From Rhizobacter koreensis (GTDB lineage Bacteria > Pseudomonadota > Gammaproteobacteria > Burkholderiales > Burkholderiaceae_C), in assembly GCF_013366375.1 (NCBI RefSeq), contig NZ_JABWMJ010000003.1, positions 124,001 to 188,000 of the forward strand: 64,000 nucleotides of DNA. The letters are read 5' to 3'. Under the pieces are notes generated by a model that was given only the letters and a program-made list of their open reading frames with translations, was not told the origin of the DNA and did no database searches. Below are positions 51,090 through 59,343 of this stretch, in pieces (within the stretch, counting starts at the first letter, position 1; each line of letters starts with the position of its first letter). Made by a program: the position numbers and the translations under genes.

Positions 51090-52571
51090 ATGGGTAACGT
51101 CACCGGGTTCATGGAGTACGAGCGCGTCGAGGAGGGCTATCAGCCGGTCCCGCAGCGCGTCAAGAACTACCACGAGTTCGTCATCGGGCTGCGCGAGGAA
51201 GAGGCCAAGGTCCAGACCGCGCGCTGCATGGACTGCGGCACGCCGTTCTGCAACAGCGGCTGCCCGGTCAACAACATCATCCCGGACTTCAACGACCTGG
51301 TTTACCGGGCCGACTGGGCGAGGGCGTTCGCGGTCTTGGACTCGACCAACAACTTTCCCGAGTTCACCGGGCGCATCTGCCCGGCGCCGTGCGAAGCGGC
51401 GTGCACGCTGAACTTCAACGACGACCCGGTCGGCATCAAGAGCATCGAGCGCGCGATCGCCGATCGCGCGTGGGCGCTGCACCTGGTAGGGCCGCGGCCC
51501 GCGGCGAAGAAGACCGGCAAGCGCGTCGCCGTCATCGGCTCCGGCCCCGCAGGCCTCGCCGCGGCGCAGCAGCTTGCGCGGGTCGGCCACGACGTCACCG
51601 TGTTCGAGAAGAACGACGCGATCGGCGGTCTGCTCCGCTACGGCATCCCCGACTTCAAGCTCGAGAAGATGCACATCGATCGCCGAGTCGAGCAGATGAA
51701 GGCCGAAGGCGTGGTGTTCCGCACCGGTGTGCTGGTCGGCGAGCTCGAGGACGGCGTGAGCGTCACCGACTGGTCCACCGAGCGCATCAGTGCCGAGCAG
51801 GTCAAAGCCGAGTTCGACGCGGTGCTGCTCGCAGGCGGCGCCGAGCGCTCGCGGGACCTGCCGGTGCCGGGCCGCAACCTCGCGGGCGTGCACTTTGCGA
51901 TGGAGTTCCTGCCGCAGCAGAACAAGATCAACGGCGGCGGCAAGGTCGACAACCAGATCCGCGCCGACGGCAAGCACGTCGTCGTGATCGGTGGTGGCGA
52001 CACCGGCAGCGACTGCGTCGGCACCAGCAACCGGCATGGCGCTAAGAGCGTCACCCAGTTCGAGCTGATGCCGATGCCGCCCGAGTACGAGAACAAGCCG
52101 CTGGTCTGGCCGTACTGGCCGACCAAGTTGCGGACCTCGTCGAGCCACGAGGAAGGCTGCGAGCGCGAGTTCGCGATCGCCACCAAGGAGTTCATCGGTG
52201 ACGGCCCCGACGGCAAGTCGGGCCGCGTCAAGGCGCTCAAGGCGGTGCACGTGGAGTGGCAGGGCGGCCAGATGGTCGAGGTGCCCGGCACCGAACAGGT
52301 CATCGATGCCGACCTGGTGCTGCTCGCGATGGGCTTCGTCAGCCCGATCGCCGGCGTGCTGAACGCGTTCGGCGTCGAGCGCGACGCCCGCGGCAACGCG
52401 CGCGCCACGACCGACCTCATCGGCGGCTACGCGACCGGCGTCGACAAGGTGTTCGCGGCCGGCGACATGCGGCGAGGCCAGTCGCTCGTCGTCTGGGCGA
52501 TCCGCGAGGGCCGGCAGGCCGCGCGTGCCGTCGACGAGTACCTGATGGGCTCGAGCAAGCTGCCGCGCTGA
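51090..52571 (+). CDS. gltD: Glutamate synthase [NADPH] small subunit
   Basis: Beta subunit that passes electrons from NADPH through FAD and Fe-S clusters to GltB. The 493 residues include N-terminal cysteines in [16 protein letters not shown] and [11 protein letters not shown] for two 4Fe-4S clusters, the FAD site [13 protein letters not shown], and the NADPH site [13 protein letters not shown]. The last third has [23 protein letters not shown]. All cysteines are present. ATG 51090 follows AGAGCAGGG. Confidence 0.97.
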   Translation: MGNVTGFMEYERVEEGYQPVPQRVKNYHEFVIGLREEEAKVQTARCMDCGTPFCNSGCPVNNIIPDFNDLVYRADWARAFAVLDSTNNFPEFTGRICPAPCEAACTLNFNDDPVGIKSIERAIADRAWALHLVGPRPAAKKTGKRVAVIGSGPAGLAAAQQLARVGHDVTVFEKNDAIGGLLRYGIPDFKLEKMHIDRRVEQMKAEGVVFRTGVLVGELEDGVSVTDWSTERISAEQVKAEFDAVLLAGGAERSRDLPVPGRNLAGVHFAMEFLPQQNKINGGGKVDNQIRADGKHVVVIGGGDTGSDCVGTSNRHGAKSVTQFELMPMPPEYENKPLVWPYWPTKLRTSSSHEEGCEREFAIATKEFIGDGPDGKSGRVKALKAVHVEWQGGQMVEVPGTEQVIDADLVLLAMGFVSPIAGVLNAFGVERDARGNARATTDLIGGYATGVDKVFAAGDMRRGQSLVVWAIREGRQAARAVDEYLMGSSKLPR

Positions 52572-52579
52572 GCGGCGCC

Positions 52580-52602
52580 TCGCACGCGCGGGCTGCGTGC
52601 GA
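52580..52602 (+). terminator. Stem-loop after gltD
   Basis: TCGCACGC (52580-52587) pairs with GCGTGCGA (52595-52602) across seven bases, 9 bases after the gltD stop. It lacks a T run; it could be a Rho-type or weak terminator ahead of the mla operon. Confidence 0.4.
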
Positions 52603-52706
52603 GAATCCGGCGCTCGTCCCGGCACGCCGCTCGCTTCTCCTTGCGTGTCGCCGCTGCCACTCCGGCGCGCGGTCTCCGCCGCGCCGGGCCGCGCCACTCC
52701 TGCCTC

Positions 52707-53537
52707 ATGCCCAGCCCTGACCGTGGAACCGCGTCCGCCGCGCTGATCGAAGTCGACCACGTGACGTTCGGCTACGACGGCAGCCGGCGCATCCTCGACG
52801 ACGTCTCGCTCGCATTCGGCCGCGGTCAGGTCACCGGCATTCTCGGCGGCTCGGGATGCGGCAAGACCACCCTGCTACGCCTCATTGGCGGCGTGCATCC
52901 GGTCACCAGCGGCGAGGTGCGCTTCGATGGGGAGGCGATCGACGCGCGCGACCGCGAGCAGCTGTTCAAGCTGCGCCGGCGCTTGGGCATGCTGTTCCAG
53001 TTCGGGGCCCTGTTCACCGACCTCACGGTGTTCGAGAACGTCGCGTTCCCGCTGCGCGAGCACACCGACCTGGCGGAGACGCTGATCCGCGACATCGTGC
53101 TGATGAAGCTGAATGCGGTCGGCCTGCGCGGTGCGGCGCCGCTCGGCATCGCCGAGATCTCGGGCGGCATGGCACGCCGGGTCGCACTCGCCCGCGCCAT
53201 CGCGCTAGACCCCGAGCTCATCATGTACGACGAGCCGTTCGCCGGTCTCGATCCCATTTCCAAGGGCGTCGCCGCCAACCTGATCCGCACCCTCAACGAC
53301 ACCACCGGCTCGACCTCCATCCTGGTCTCGCACGACGTCGAGGAGTGCTTCCAGATCTGCGACTACGTCTACCTGATGTCGTCGCAGGGCCGTGTCGTCG
53401 CGCACGGCACGCCCGAGCGCATCCGCGACTCCGAGCACCCCGAAGTGCGCCAGTTCATCCGCGGCGAGCCCGACGGCCCGGTGCGCTTTCACTACCCGGC
53501 GCGATCGCTCGCCGACGACTTCCGCGTCGGCGCCTGA
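52707..53537 (+). CDS. mlaF: Phospholipid ABC transporter ATPase MlaF
   Basis: ATPase of the MlaFEDB complex that moves phospholipids between the inner and outer membranes. The 276 residues show Walker [10 protein letters not shown], signature [19 protein letters not shown], Walker [14 protein letters not shown], and switch VSHDVEEC. The GMARR form of the signature is characteristic of MlaF. ATG 52707 is the first start in front of [11 protein letters not shown]. The stop overlaps mlaE (TGATG). Confidence 0.95.
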   Translation: MPSPDRGTASAALIEVDHVTFGYDGSRRILDDVSLAFGRGQVTGILGGSGCGKTTLLRLIGGVHPVTSGEVRFDGEAIDARDREQLFKLRRRLGMLFQFGALFTDLTVFENVAFPLREHTDLAETLIRDIVLMKLNAVGLRGAAPLGIAEISGGMARRVALARAIALDPELIMYDEPFAGLDPISKGVAANLIRTLNDTTGSTSILVSHDVEECFQICDYVYLMSSQGRVVAHGTPERIRDSEHPEVRQFIRGEPDGPVRFHYPARSLADDFRVGA

Positions 53538-54319
53538 TGATCGACTTCGTCGCGCGTGTCGGCGCCCACGTTCTCGACGCATTGCGGGCGCTCGGGCGGC
53601 ACGCCTTCTTCGCGGTCGAACTGCTCGCGGCGCTTCCCGCGGCGCTGCGGCGGCCGTTCCTCGCCGTCGCGCAGATCCACGCAATCGGCAACCGGTCGCT
53701 CGTCATCATCCTGTCGTCCGGAATGGCGGTCGGGTTCGTGCTCGCGCTGCAGATGTACTACGCGCTCGCGACCTATGGCGCGGCCGAGTCGCTCGGCCTC
53801 ATCGTCAACCTGTCGCTGGTGCGCGAGCTCGGGCCGGTGGTCACCGCGCTGCTGTTCGCCGGCCGCGCCGGCACCTCGCTCACCGCCGAGATCGGGCTCA
53901 TGAAGGCAGGCGAGCAGCTCGCCGCGATGGACATGATGGCGATCGACCCGAGGAGCCGCGTGCTCGCGCCGCGCTTCATCGCCGGCATCGTCTCGATGCC
54001 GATCCTCGCCATCCTTTTCTCGACCATCGGTATCCTCGGTGCCTACGTCGTCGCGGTGCTGCTGATCGGCATCGACGCCGGCAACTTCTGGTCGATCATG
54101 CAGAGCGGCGTCGACGTCTGGCGCGACGTCGGCAACGGCATCGTCAAGAGCGCGGTGTTCGGCGTGCTCTGCACGCTGGTTGCCCTTTACCAGGGCTACG
54201 AAACCAAGCCGACTCCGGAAGGCGTCGCGCACGCGACCACGCGCACCGTCGTCGTGGCCTCGCTGGCGGTGCTGTCGATGGACTTCGTCCTCACCGCGCT
54301 GATGTTCTCGACGCCGTAA
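53537..54319 (+). CDS. mlaE: Phospholipid ABC transporter permease MlaE
   Basis: Membrane subunit of the Mla transporter, 260 residues with five to six transmembrane helices. Family motifs are QIHAIGNRSLVIILSSGMAVG, LVRELGPVVTALLFAGRAG, TAEIGLMKAGEQLAAMDMM, and VKSAVFGVLCTLVALYQGY. ATG 53537 overlaps the mlaF stop. Ends 53 bases before mlaD. Confidence 0.95.
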   Translation: MIDFVARVGAHVLDALRALGRHAFFAVELLAALPAALRRPFLAVAQIHAIGNRSLVIILSSGMAVGFVLALQMYYALATYGAAESLGLIVNLSLVRELGPVVTALLFAGRAGTSLTAEIGLMKAGEQLAAMDMMAIDPRSRVLAPRFIAGIVSMPILAILFSTIGILGAYVVAVLLIGIDAGNFWSIMQSGVDVWRDVGNGIVKSAVFGVLCTLVALYQGYETKPTPEGVAHATTRTVVVASLAVLSMDFVLTALMFSTP

Positions 54320-54372
54320 CCGTACATGCGCCTCGCGTGCCGACGCACGCACCGCCAGGAAGGAAAGCTCAC

Positions 54373-54867
54373 GTGGGAAGAAGAGGGATCGAAACGCTGG
54401 TCGGGCTGTTCGTGCTGCTGGGCATCCTCGGGCTCGTCTTCGTCGCGCTCAAGGCCGCGAACCTGGGCGGGTTGAGTGCCGCCGACACCTACCCGCTGTT
54501 CGCGAACTTCGACAACATCGGCGGCCTCAAGGTGCGCGCCCCGGTGCGCAGTGCCGGCGTCACGGTGGGCCGCGTGGCGTCGATCTCGCTCGACCCCAAG
54601 CGCTACCAGGGCGTCGTGCGGCTCGAGATCGAGAGCGGCGTGCGCTTTCCGAGCGACTCGTCGGCGCGCATCCTCACCTCCGGGCTGCTCGGCGACCAGT
54701 ACGTCGGCCTCGAGGCGGGCGTGCTCGACGAGAAACCGTTCGCCGCCGGCGACACGATCCGGCAGACGCAGTCGGCGGTCGTGCTCGAGAGCCTGATCGG
54801 CCAGTTCCTGTTCAACAAGGCCGCGGACGCAGGCGCTGCGCCGGCCGCCAGTGGGGTGAGCAAATGA
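54373..54867 (+). CDS. mlaD: Phospholipid-binding MCE protein MlaD
   Basis: Periplasmic MCE-domain protein that forms a hexameric ring on MlaE. It has 164 residues: a transmembrane anchor (IETLVGLFVLLGILGLVFVAL), the MCE domain (about 38-118, YPLFANFDNIGGLKVRAPVRSAG), the pore loop ILTSGLLGDQYVGLEAG, and a C-terminal helix. The start is GTG 54373 with an AGGAAGGA ribosome-binding site 7 bases upstream, which decides it. The stop overlaps mlaA. Confidence 0.94.
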   Translation: MGRRGIETLVGLFVLLGILGLVFVALKAANLGGLSAADTYPLFANFDNIGGLKVRAPVRSAGVTVGRVASISLDPKRYQGVVRLEIESGVRFPSDSSARILTSGLLGDQYVGLEAGVLDEKPFAAGDTIRQTQSAVVLESLIGQFLFNKAADAGAAPAASGVSK

Positions 54868-55898
54868 CGTCGACGACGACCCGGAACCTGCAACGTCTGG
54901 CGCTCGCCGTCGGCGTCGTGCTGCTGGCGGGGTGCGCCACCCCGCAGCCCACGCGCGGCAGTCCCGGGCAGCGTCTCGATCCCTTCGAGAAGTGGAACCG
55001 CAAGGTGTTCGCCTTCAACGAGGAGATCGACGCCGCGGTGCTCAAGCCCGTCGCGACCGCGTACACCAACGTGGTGCCGCAGCCGGCGCGGCGCGGCGTC
55101 ACCAACTTCTTCGGCAACTTCGGCGACGCCTGGTCGGCGGTCAACAACCTGCTCCAGGGCAAGTTCCAGGCAAGCGTCGAGGACATGACCCGCGTCGGCA
55201 CCAACACGGTATTCGGCCTGTTCGGCTTGCTCGACGTGGCCAGCGAGATGGGCATCGACCACAAGTACGAGGACTTCGGGCAGACCCTCGGCCACTATGG
55301 CGTCGGCGCCGGCGCCTACCTCGTGCTGCCGCTGTTCGGCCCGTCCACGGTGCGCGACGCTGCCGCGCTGCCGCTCGACCGCTCGGTGTCGCCCAACCTC
55401 TTCATCGGCGACGGTCTCACCCAGGCCGGGGTGACGACACTGCAGGTGACCAACGCGCGCGCCAACCTCCTCGGCGCGAGCCGCATCGTCGACGACATCT
55501 CGCTCGACAAGTACACCTTCGTGCGCGACGCGTACCTGCAGCGCCGACGGAGCCTGGTCTACGACGGCTACGTGCCGGAGGCGGTGATCGCCGCCGACAA
55601 GGCCGCTGCCGATCCCGACGGCGCCGCGGCGGCAGCCGAGGCCGCACCGCCGCTCGCCGCCACGCCGGCACCCGCCGCGGCACCGGCGCCGGCCCCCGCA
55701 GCCGAGTCGACACCGCCGCCGCGACCGGCCGCCAAGCGCAGCCGGTCGTCGCGCGCCGCCGAGCGCGCGCGGGCACGCTCGACGCAGGGTGCACGCGGTC
55801 GCGCGCAGGCTGCGCCGCACGCCGGTGCCGCTGCGCCGACGCCGGCACGGCCGGCATCGGGGCCTCGGCCGGCCGCGGCCGCCTCGGCGGCACGCTGA
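54864..55898 (+). CDS. mlaA: Outer-membrane phospholipid-removal lipoprotein MlaA (VacJ)
   Basis: Outer-membrane lipoprotein that extracts mislocalised phospholipids and hands them to MlaC. The lipobox LLAGC is followed by ATPQPTRGSPGQRLDPFEKWNRKVFAFN, the standard MlaA start, and LGHYGVGAGAYLVLPLFGPSTVRD. The conserved domain ends near residue 245. The last 100 residues are Ala/Pro/Arg-rich and look disordered, longer than in the enterobacterial protein (344 against about 250). ATG 54864 overlaps the mlaD stop. Confidence 0.93.
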   Translation: MTSTTTRNLQRLALAVGVVLLAGCATPQPTRGSPGQRLDPFEKWNRKVFAFNEEIDAAVLKPVATAYTNVVPQPARRGVTNFFGNFGDAWSAVNNLLQGKFQASVEDMTRVGTNTVFGLFGLLDVASEMGIDHKYEDFGQTLGHYGVGAGAYLVLPLFGPSTVRDAAALPLDRSVSPNLFIGDGLTQAGVTTLQVTNARANLLGASRIVDDISLDKYTFVRDAYLQRRRSLVYDGYVPEAVIAADKAAADPDGAAAAAEAAPPLAATPAPAAAPAPAPAAESTPPPRPAAKRSRSSRAAERARARSTQGARGRAQAAPHAGAAAPTPARPASGPRPAAAASAAR

Positions 55899-56019
55899 CG
55901 CGGCTCGGCCGGGAACGATCCCTGCTCAAGGGGTTCCAACCTCGTCCGCCGGCGCTGCCGCGTGCCGGCGAAAGAGCCTCAATCAAGCGGCCCGTCCAGG
56001 GCAAACGAAAGGTCTACCG

Positions 56020-56640
56020 ATGACAACAATCCGATGGAACGGCTGGCTCGCGGCGCTGGCGTTCGTGTTCGCGCTCCCCGTGTTCGCGCAGTCCGCGCAG
56101 ACGCCTGACGCACTGATCCGGCAGGTGTCCACCGAGGTGCTCGACGCCGTCCGCGACGATCCGAGCATCAAGGCCGGCGACGTGCAGAAGGTCGCCGCGC
56201 TGGTCGACTCGAAGGTCATGCCGCACCTCAACTTCCAGCGCATGACGGCCACCGCGGTCGGCCGCCACTGGCGTCAGGCGACGCCCGAACAGCAAAAGCG
56301 CCTGCAGAGCGAGTTCAAGCTGCTGCTGATCCGCACCTATTCGGGCGCGCTGGCGCAGGTCAAGGACCAGACCGTCGAACTGAAGCCGGTGCGCTCGTCG
56401 CCGAGCGACACCGAGGTCGTCGTGCGCACCGAGGTACGCGGCAAGGGCGACCCGGTCCAGCTCGACTACCGCCTCGAGAAGTCGGGCAACGGCTGGAAGA
56501 TCTACGACGTCAACGTGCTCGGCGTCTGGCTGGTCGAGAACTATCGCAACAGCTTCGCCCAGGAGATCGGCGCCAACGGCATCGACGGGCTGATCGCCAA
56601 GCTCGCCGAGCGCAACCGGTCGGCCGGTTCAAAGAGCTGA
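56020..56640 (+). CDS. mlaC: Periplasmic phospholipid carrier MlaC
   Basis: Soluble periplasmic shuttle between MlaA and MlaD, 206 residues. A signal peptide ends near LPVFAQ. The body contains VMPHLNFQRMTATAVGRHWRQATPEQQKRL and the terminal GVWLVENYRNSFAQEIGANGIDGLI, both diagnostic. ATG 56020 is preceded by GAAAGG. The 121 bases between mlaA and mlaC hold no further gene. The stop overlaps mlaB. Confidence 0.95.
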   Translation: MTTIRWNGWLAALAFVFALPVFAQSAQTPDALIRQVSTEVLDAVRDDPSIKAGDVQKVAALVDSKVMPHLNFQRMTATAVGRHWRQATPEQQKRLQSEFKLLLIRTYSGALAQVKDQTVELKPVRSSPSDTEVVVRTEVRGKGDPVQLDYRLEKSGNGWKIYDVNVLGVWLVENYRNSFAQEIGANGIDGLIAKLAERNRSAGSKS

Positions 56641-56942
56641 TGCTGCTGCTGCCAGCGGCGCTGACCGCGAGCGAGGCGACGCCGGCGCTGCGCCTGCTCG
56701 GCGAGGCCCTGCAGCGCGAGCAGGCGGCCGAGGTGACGGTAGACGCGAGCGCGCTGCGCCACTTCGATTCGTCGGCGCTGGCGGTGCTGCTCGAATGCAG
56801 CCGCCTTGCCGCGGCGGCGGGCAAGCCGTTCAACGTGCGAGGCGCCCCGGCCAAGCTCGCCGCCCTGGCGCGCCTCTATGGCGTCGACGGGCTGCTGTGG
56901 GCCGATGCCGAACGTGCCGCGCCGGGCACGGCGGAAAGCTAG
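56640..56942 (+). CDS. mlaB: STAS-domain protein MlaB
   Basis: Small cytoplasmic subunit that stabilises MlaF, 100 residues. It has the STAS fold with VTVDASALRHFDSSALAVLLECSRLAAAAGKPF, including the FDSSAL motif, then LAALARLYGVDGLL. ATG 56640 overlaps the mlaC stop. It is the last gene of the mla operon; a palindrome follows. Confidence 0.9.
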   Translation: MLLLPAALTASEATPALRLLGEALQREQAAEVTVDASALRHFDSSALAVLLECSRLAAAAGKPFNVRGAPAKLAALARLYGVDGLLWADAERAAPGTAES

Positions 56943-56990
56943 CCAAGGACGGGAACAGCGGCTCGCGACATCGCGCGGTCAGCCGCAACG

Positions 56991-57010
56991 GCGCAGGCGA
57001 TCGCCTGCGC
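56991..57010. terminator. 20-bp perfect palindrome between convergent mlaB and cytochrome genes
   Basis: GCGCAGGCGA (56991-57000) is followed directly by its reverse complement TCGCCTGCGC (57001-57010). It begins 49 bases after the mlaB stop and ends 8 bases from the stop of the opposing gene. As RNA it would form a strong stem on either strand but without a T run. It could equally be a protein-binding site. Confidence 0.5.
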
Positions 57011-57018
57011 GCGGCGCT

Positions 57019-57642
57019 TCAGCGCAGGCCGGTCATGTAGTCGGCGACGGCCTTGATCTCGCGGTCGTTCATCTTGGCCGCGATCCCGAGCATCTGAGGG
57101 CTGTTCTTGCGCGCGCCCGAGCGGAACGCGACCAGTTGAGCCTCGGCATAGGCGCCGTGCTGACCCGCCAGGCGCGGGTACTGCGCAGGGATGCCGCCGC
57201 CCGTCGGGCTGTGACAGCCGGCGCACGCCGGAATCGAGCGCTCGGGAATGCCGCCGCGGTAGATCTTCTCGCCGAGCTGGACCATCTCCTTGTTGGAGCC
57301 GAAGCCCGGCTTGGGCTGCTTGGTCGCATAGAACGCGGCGACGTTCTTCATGTCCTGCGCGCTCAGGCTCGATGCGATCGGACGCATGATCGGGCTCGGG
57401 CGCTTGCCGCTCTTGAAGTCGTCGAGCTGCTTGAAGAGGTAGTCGGCGTGCTGGCCCTGGATGATCGGGTTCGCCGGTACGCCGCGCGAGCCGTCGAACG
57501 TGTGGCACGCACCGCAGACCTGCGTCGCGATCTGCTCACCGCGCGCCGGGTCCGGCTTGGTCGCGGCGGCAGGCTCGGCAGCGAAGACGGCGCCGGGCAC
57601 CGCGAACAGCAGACACGACAACAGACGGGAGACAGGCTTCAT
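57019..57642 (-). CDS. Diheme cytochrome c4
   Basis: Periplasmic or membrane-associated electron carrier to terminal oxidases. It has 207 residues: a signal peptide (MKPVSRLLSCLLFAVPGAVFA), then two homologous c-type domains with heme motifs CGACH (43-47) and CAGCH (140-144). Axial methionines are likely in SPIMRPIASSLS and SPQMLGIAAKM. The two-domain layout and PRLAGQHGAYAEAQL are typical of c4. ATG 57642 lies 55 bases from the divergent engB start. Confidence 0.92.
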   Translation of the reverse strand: MKPVSRLLSCLLFAVPGAVFAAEPAAATKPDPARGEQIATQVCGACHTFDGSRGVPANPIIQGQHADYLFKQLDDFKSGKRPSPIMRPIASSLSAQDMKNVAAFYATKQPKPGFGSNKEMVQLGEKIYRGGIPERSIPACAGCHSPTGGGIPAQYPRLAGQHGAYAEAQLVAFRSGARKNSPQMLGIAAKMNDREIKAVADYMTGLR

Positions 57643-57697
57643 GAGAGTAGGCTTTGCGCAGCAACCGGCGATTTTACAATGAGGCTTTGAGACTCTG

Positions 57698-58420
57698 ATG
57701 CCGCCATCGAACCCGGCGCTGGCCGACCCACCAGCCGCGGCCACTGCAGCGCGGAGCGCGGCCGTCAAGGCGCTCGCCTGGACGCACACCGCGCGCTTTC
57801 TCACCACCGCGAGCGAGCTCGCTCAGCTGCCGGTCACCGAGCTCCCCGAGATCGCCTTCGTCGGCCGCTCCAATGCGGGCAAGTCAACCGCGATCAACGT
57901 GCTGACCCAGCAAAAGCGTCTCGCGTTCGCGTCGCGCACGCCCGGCCGCACGCAGCACATCAACCTGTTCGAGCTCGGGCCCCGGCTCGCCGCCGACACG
58001 CTGTTCGCCGACCTTCCCGGCTACGGCTACGCGGCGGTCGCGCGTGGTGCCAAGCTGCGCTGGCAGAAGGTGATGGCCGACTACCTCGAGGTACGGCGCA
58101 GCCTCAGCGGCGTCGTGCTGATGGTCGACTCGCGCCTTGGTCTGACCGATCTCGACCGCCAGCTGCTCGAGTTCGTCTCGCCCCGCGTCGGCACCGGCGC
58201 GGTCAAGCTGCTGGTGCTGCTGACCAAGGCCGACAAGCTGAGCCGCAAGGAGGCCAGCGCCGCGCTCGCGTCGACCGAGGCGCTGCTCGGGGAACTCGCG
58301 ACCGACGAGGCCGACGTCGGTGTCGCGCTGTTCTCGGCGCTCAAGAAGACCGGTCTCGAGGATGCCGCGATCGCGCTGCACGGCTGGTCGCAGGCTGCCC
58401 GCTCGATCCCAGCGCGATGA
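57698..58420 (+). CDS. engB: Ribosome biogenesis GTPase EngB (YsxC/YihA)
   Basis: Essential GTPase needed for 50S subunit assembly, 240 residues. G1 is GRSNAGKST, G2 is in FASRTPGRTQHIN, G3 is DLPGYG, G4 is TKADKL and G5 is in LFSALKKTG. The N-terminal extension of 25 residues is Ala-rich. ATG 57698 is the start. It is divergent to the cytochrome c4 gene, a common betaproteobacterial pairing. The stop overlaps the next gene. Confidence 0.95.
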   Translation: MPPSNPALADPPAAATAARSAAVKALAWTHTARFLTTASELAQLPVTELPEIAFVGRSNAGKSTAINVLTQQKRLAFASRTPGRTQHINLFELGPRLAADTLFADLPGYGYAAVARGAKLRWQKVMADYLEVRRSLSGVVLMVDSRLGLTDLDRQLLEFVSPRVGTGAVKLLVLLTKADKLSRKEASAALASTEALLGELATDEADVGVALFSALKKTGLEDAAIALHGWSQAARSIPAR

Positions 58421-59310
58421 TCGAGACCTTCGACGTCACGTTACCGAACGGCACCACGCTCGCGTGCCGGGCGAGCGGCGAGCTCGACGCGCCGACGCTG
58501 CTTTTCCTGCATGGCTTTCCGGAAGGCGCGTTCATCTGGGACGACATGCTCGAGCACTTCGGCGCGCGCTTCCGCTGCGTCGCGCCGTATCTGCGCGGCT
58601 ACGGCGGGTCGTCGGCACCGGCCGAGGTATCCGCCTACCGCGGGCGCGAGCTGATCGGCGACATCACCCAGCTGATCGACCAGCTCGGCGGGCGAGTGGC
58701 CGCGCTGGTCGCGCACGACTGGGGCGGTGCGCTCGCCTGGGCGGTCGCGGCCCAGCACCCGGCCCGACTCGAGCGGCTGGTCATCGTCAACGCGCCGCAT
58801 CCGGCGACGTTCCTGCGCGGGCTGCAGAGCGACCCGGCCCAGCAGGCGGCCAGCGCGTACATGAACTACCTGCGGCGCGACGATGCGCACGAGCGGCTCG
58901 CGGCGGACGACTTCGCGCGCATGTGGCCGTTCTTCGAGCAGCTCGGCGCCACCGACGCGGGCGGCGCGAAGTGGCTGACCGACGAGCTGCGCGAGCGCTA
59001 TCGCGCTCTCTGGCGCATCAGCCTGTGCGGCGGCTGCAACTACTACCGGGCGTCACCGCTGCATCCGCCCGTGGGCCCCGACGATCCGGTGCTCACGCTG
59101 GCGCTGCCGCCCGAAGCGACCACGGTGCGCGTGCCGACGCGCGTGGTCTGGGGCGAGGACGACCGCGCGCTGCCGATCGGCCTGCTCGACGGCCTCGAGG
59201 AGCACGTGCCCGAGCTCACCGTCGTGCGCGTTCCGGGCGCGACGCACTGGATCGTTCACGAGCAGCCGGCTCGGATCGCCGCAGAGATCGAGGCAGCGCT
59301 GGCGGCTTGA
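58417..59310 (+). CDS. Alpha/beta hydrolase, epoxide-hydrolase-like
   Basis: Cytoplasmic hydrolase of 297 residues. The oxyanion motif is HGFPE, and the nucleophile elbow is VAHDWGGALAW, with Asp as nucleophile. The catalytic Asp probably lies in WGEDDRAL and the His in GATHWIVHEQP. Asp nucleophile plus HGxP is the pattern of epoxide hydrolases and haloalkane or fluoroacetate dehalogenases. The cap domain has YMNYLRRDDA and WPFFEQLGATD. The substrate cannot be assigned. ATG 58417 overlaps the engB stop (ATGA). Confidence 0.8.
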   Translation: MIETFDVTLPNGTTLACRASGELDAPTLLFLHGFPEGAFIWDDMLEHFGARFRCVAPYLRGYGGSSAPAEVSAYRGRELIGDITQLIDQLGGRVAALVAHDWGGALAWAVAAQHPARLERLVIVNAPHPATFLRGLQSDPAQQAASAYMNYLRRDDAHERLAADDFARMWPFFEQLGATDAGGAKWLTDELRERYRALWRISLCGGCNYYRASPLHPPVGPDDPVLTLALPPEATTVRVPTRVVWGEDDRALPIGLLDGLEEHVPELTVVRVPGATHWIVHEQPARIAAEIEAALAA

Positions 59311-59311
59311 G

Positions 59312-59330
59312 CCGGCGCGGTCGGCGCCGG
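59312..59330. terminator. Stem-loop between convergent hydrolase and DUF1631 genes
   Basis: CCGGCGC (59312-59318) pairs with GCGCCGG (59324-59330) across five bases in the 33-base gap. There is no T run. Confidence 0.4.
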
Positions 59331-59343
59331 TCTCGAGCGCGGG

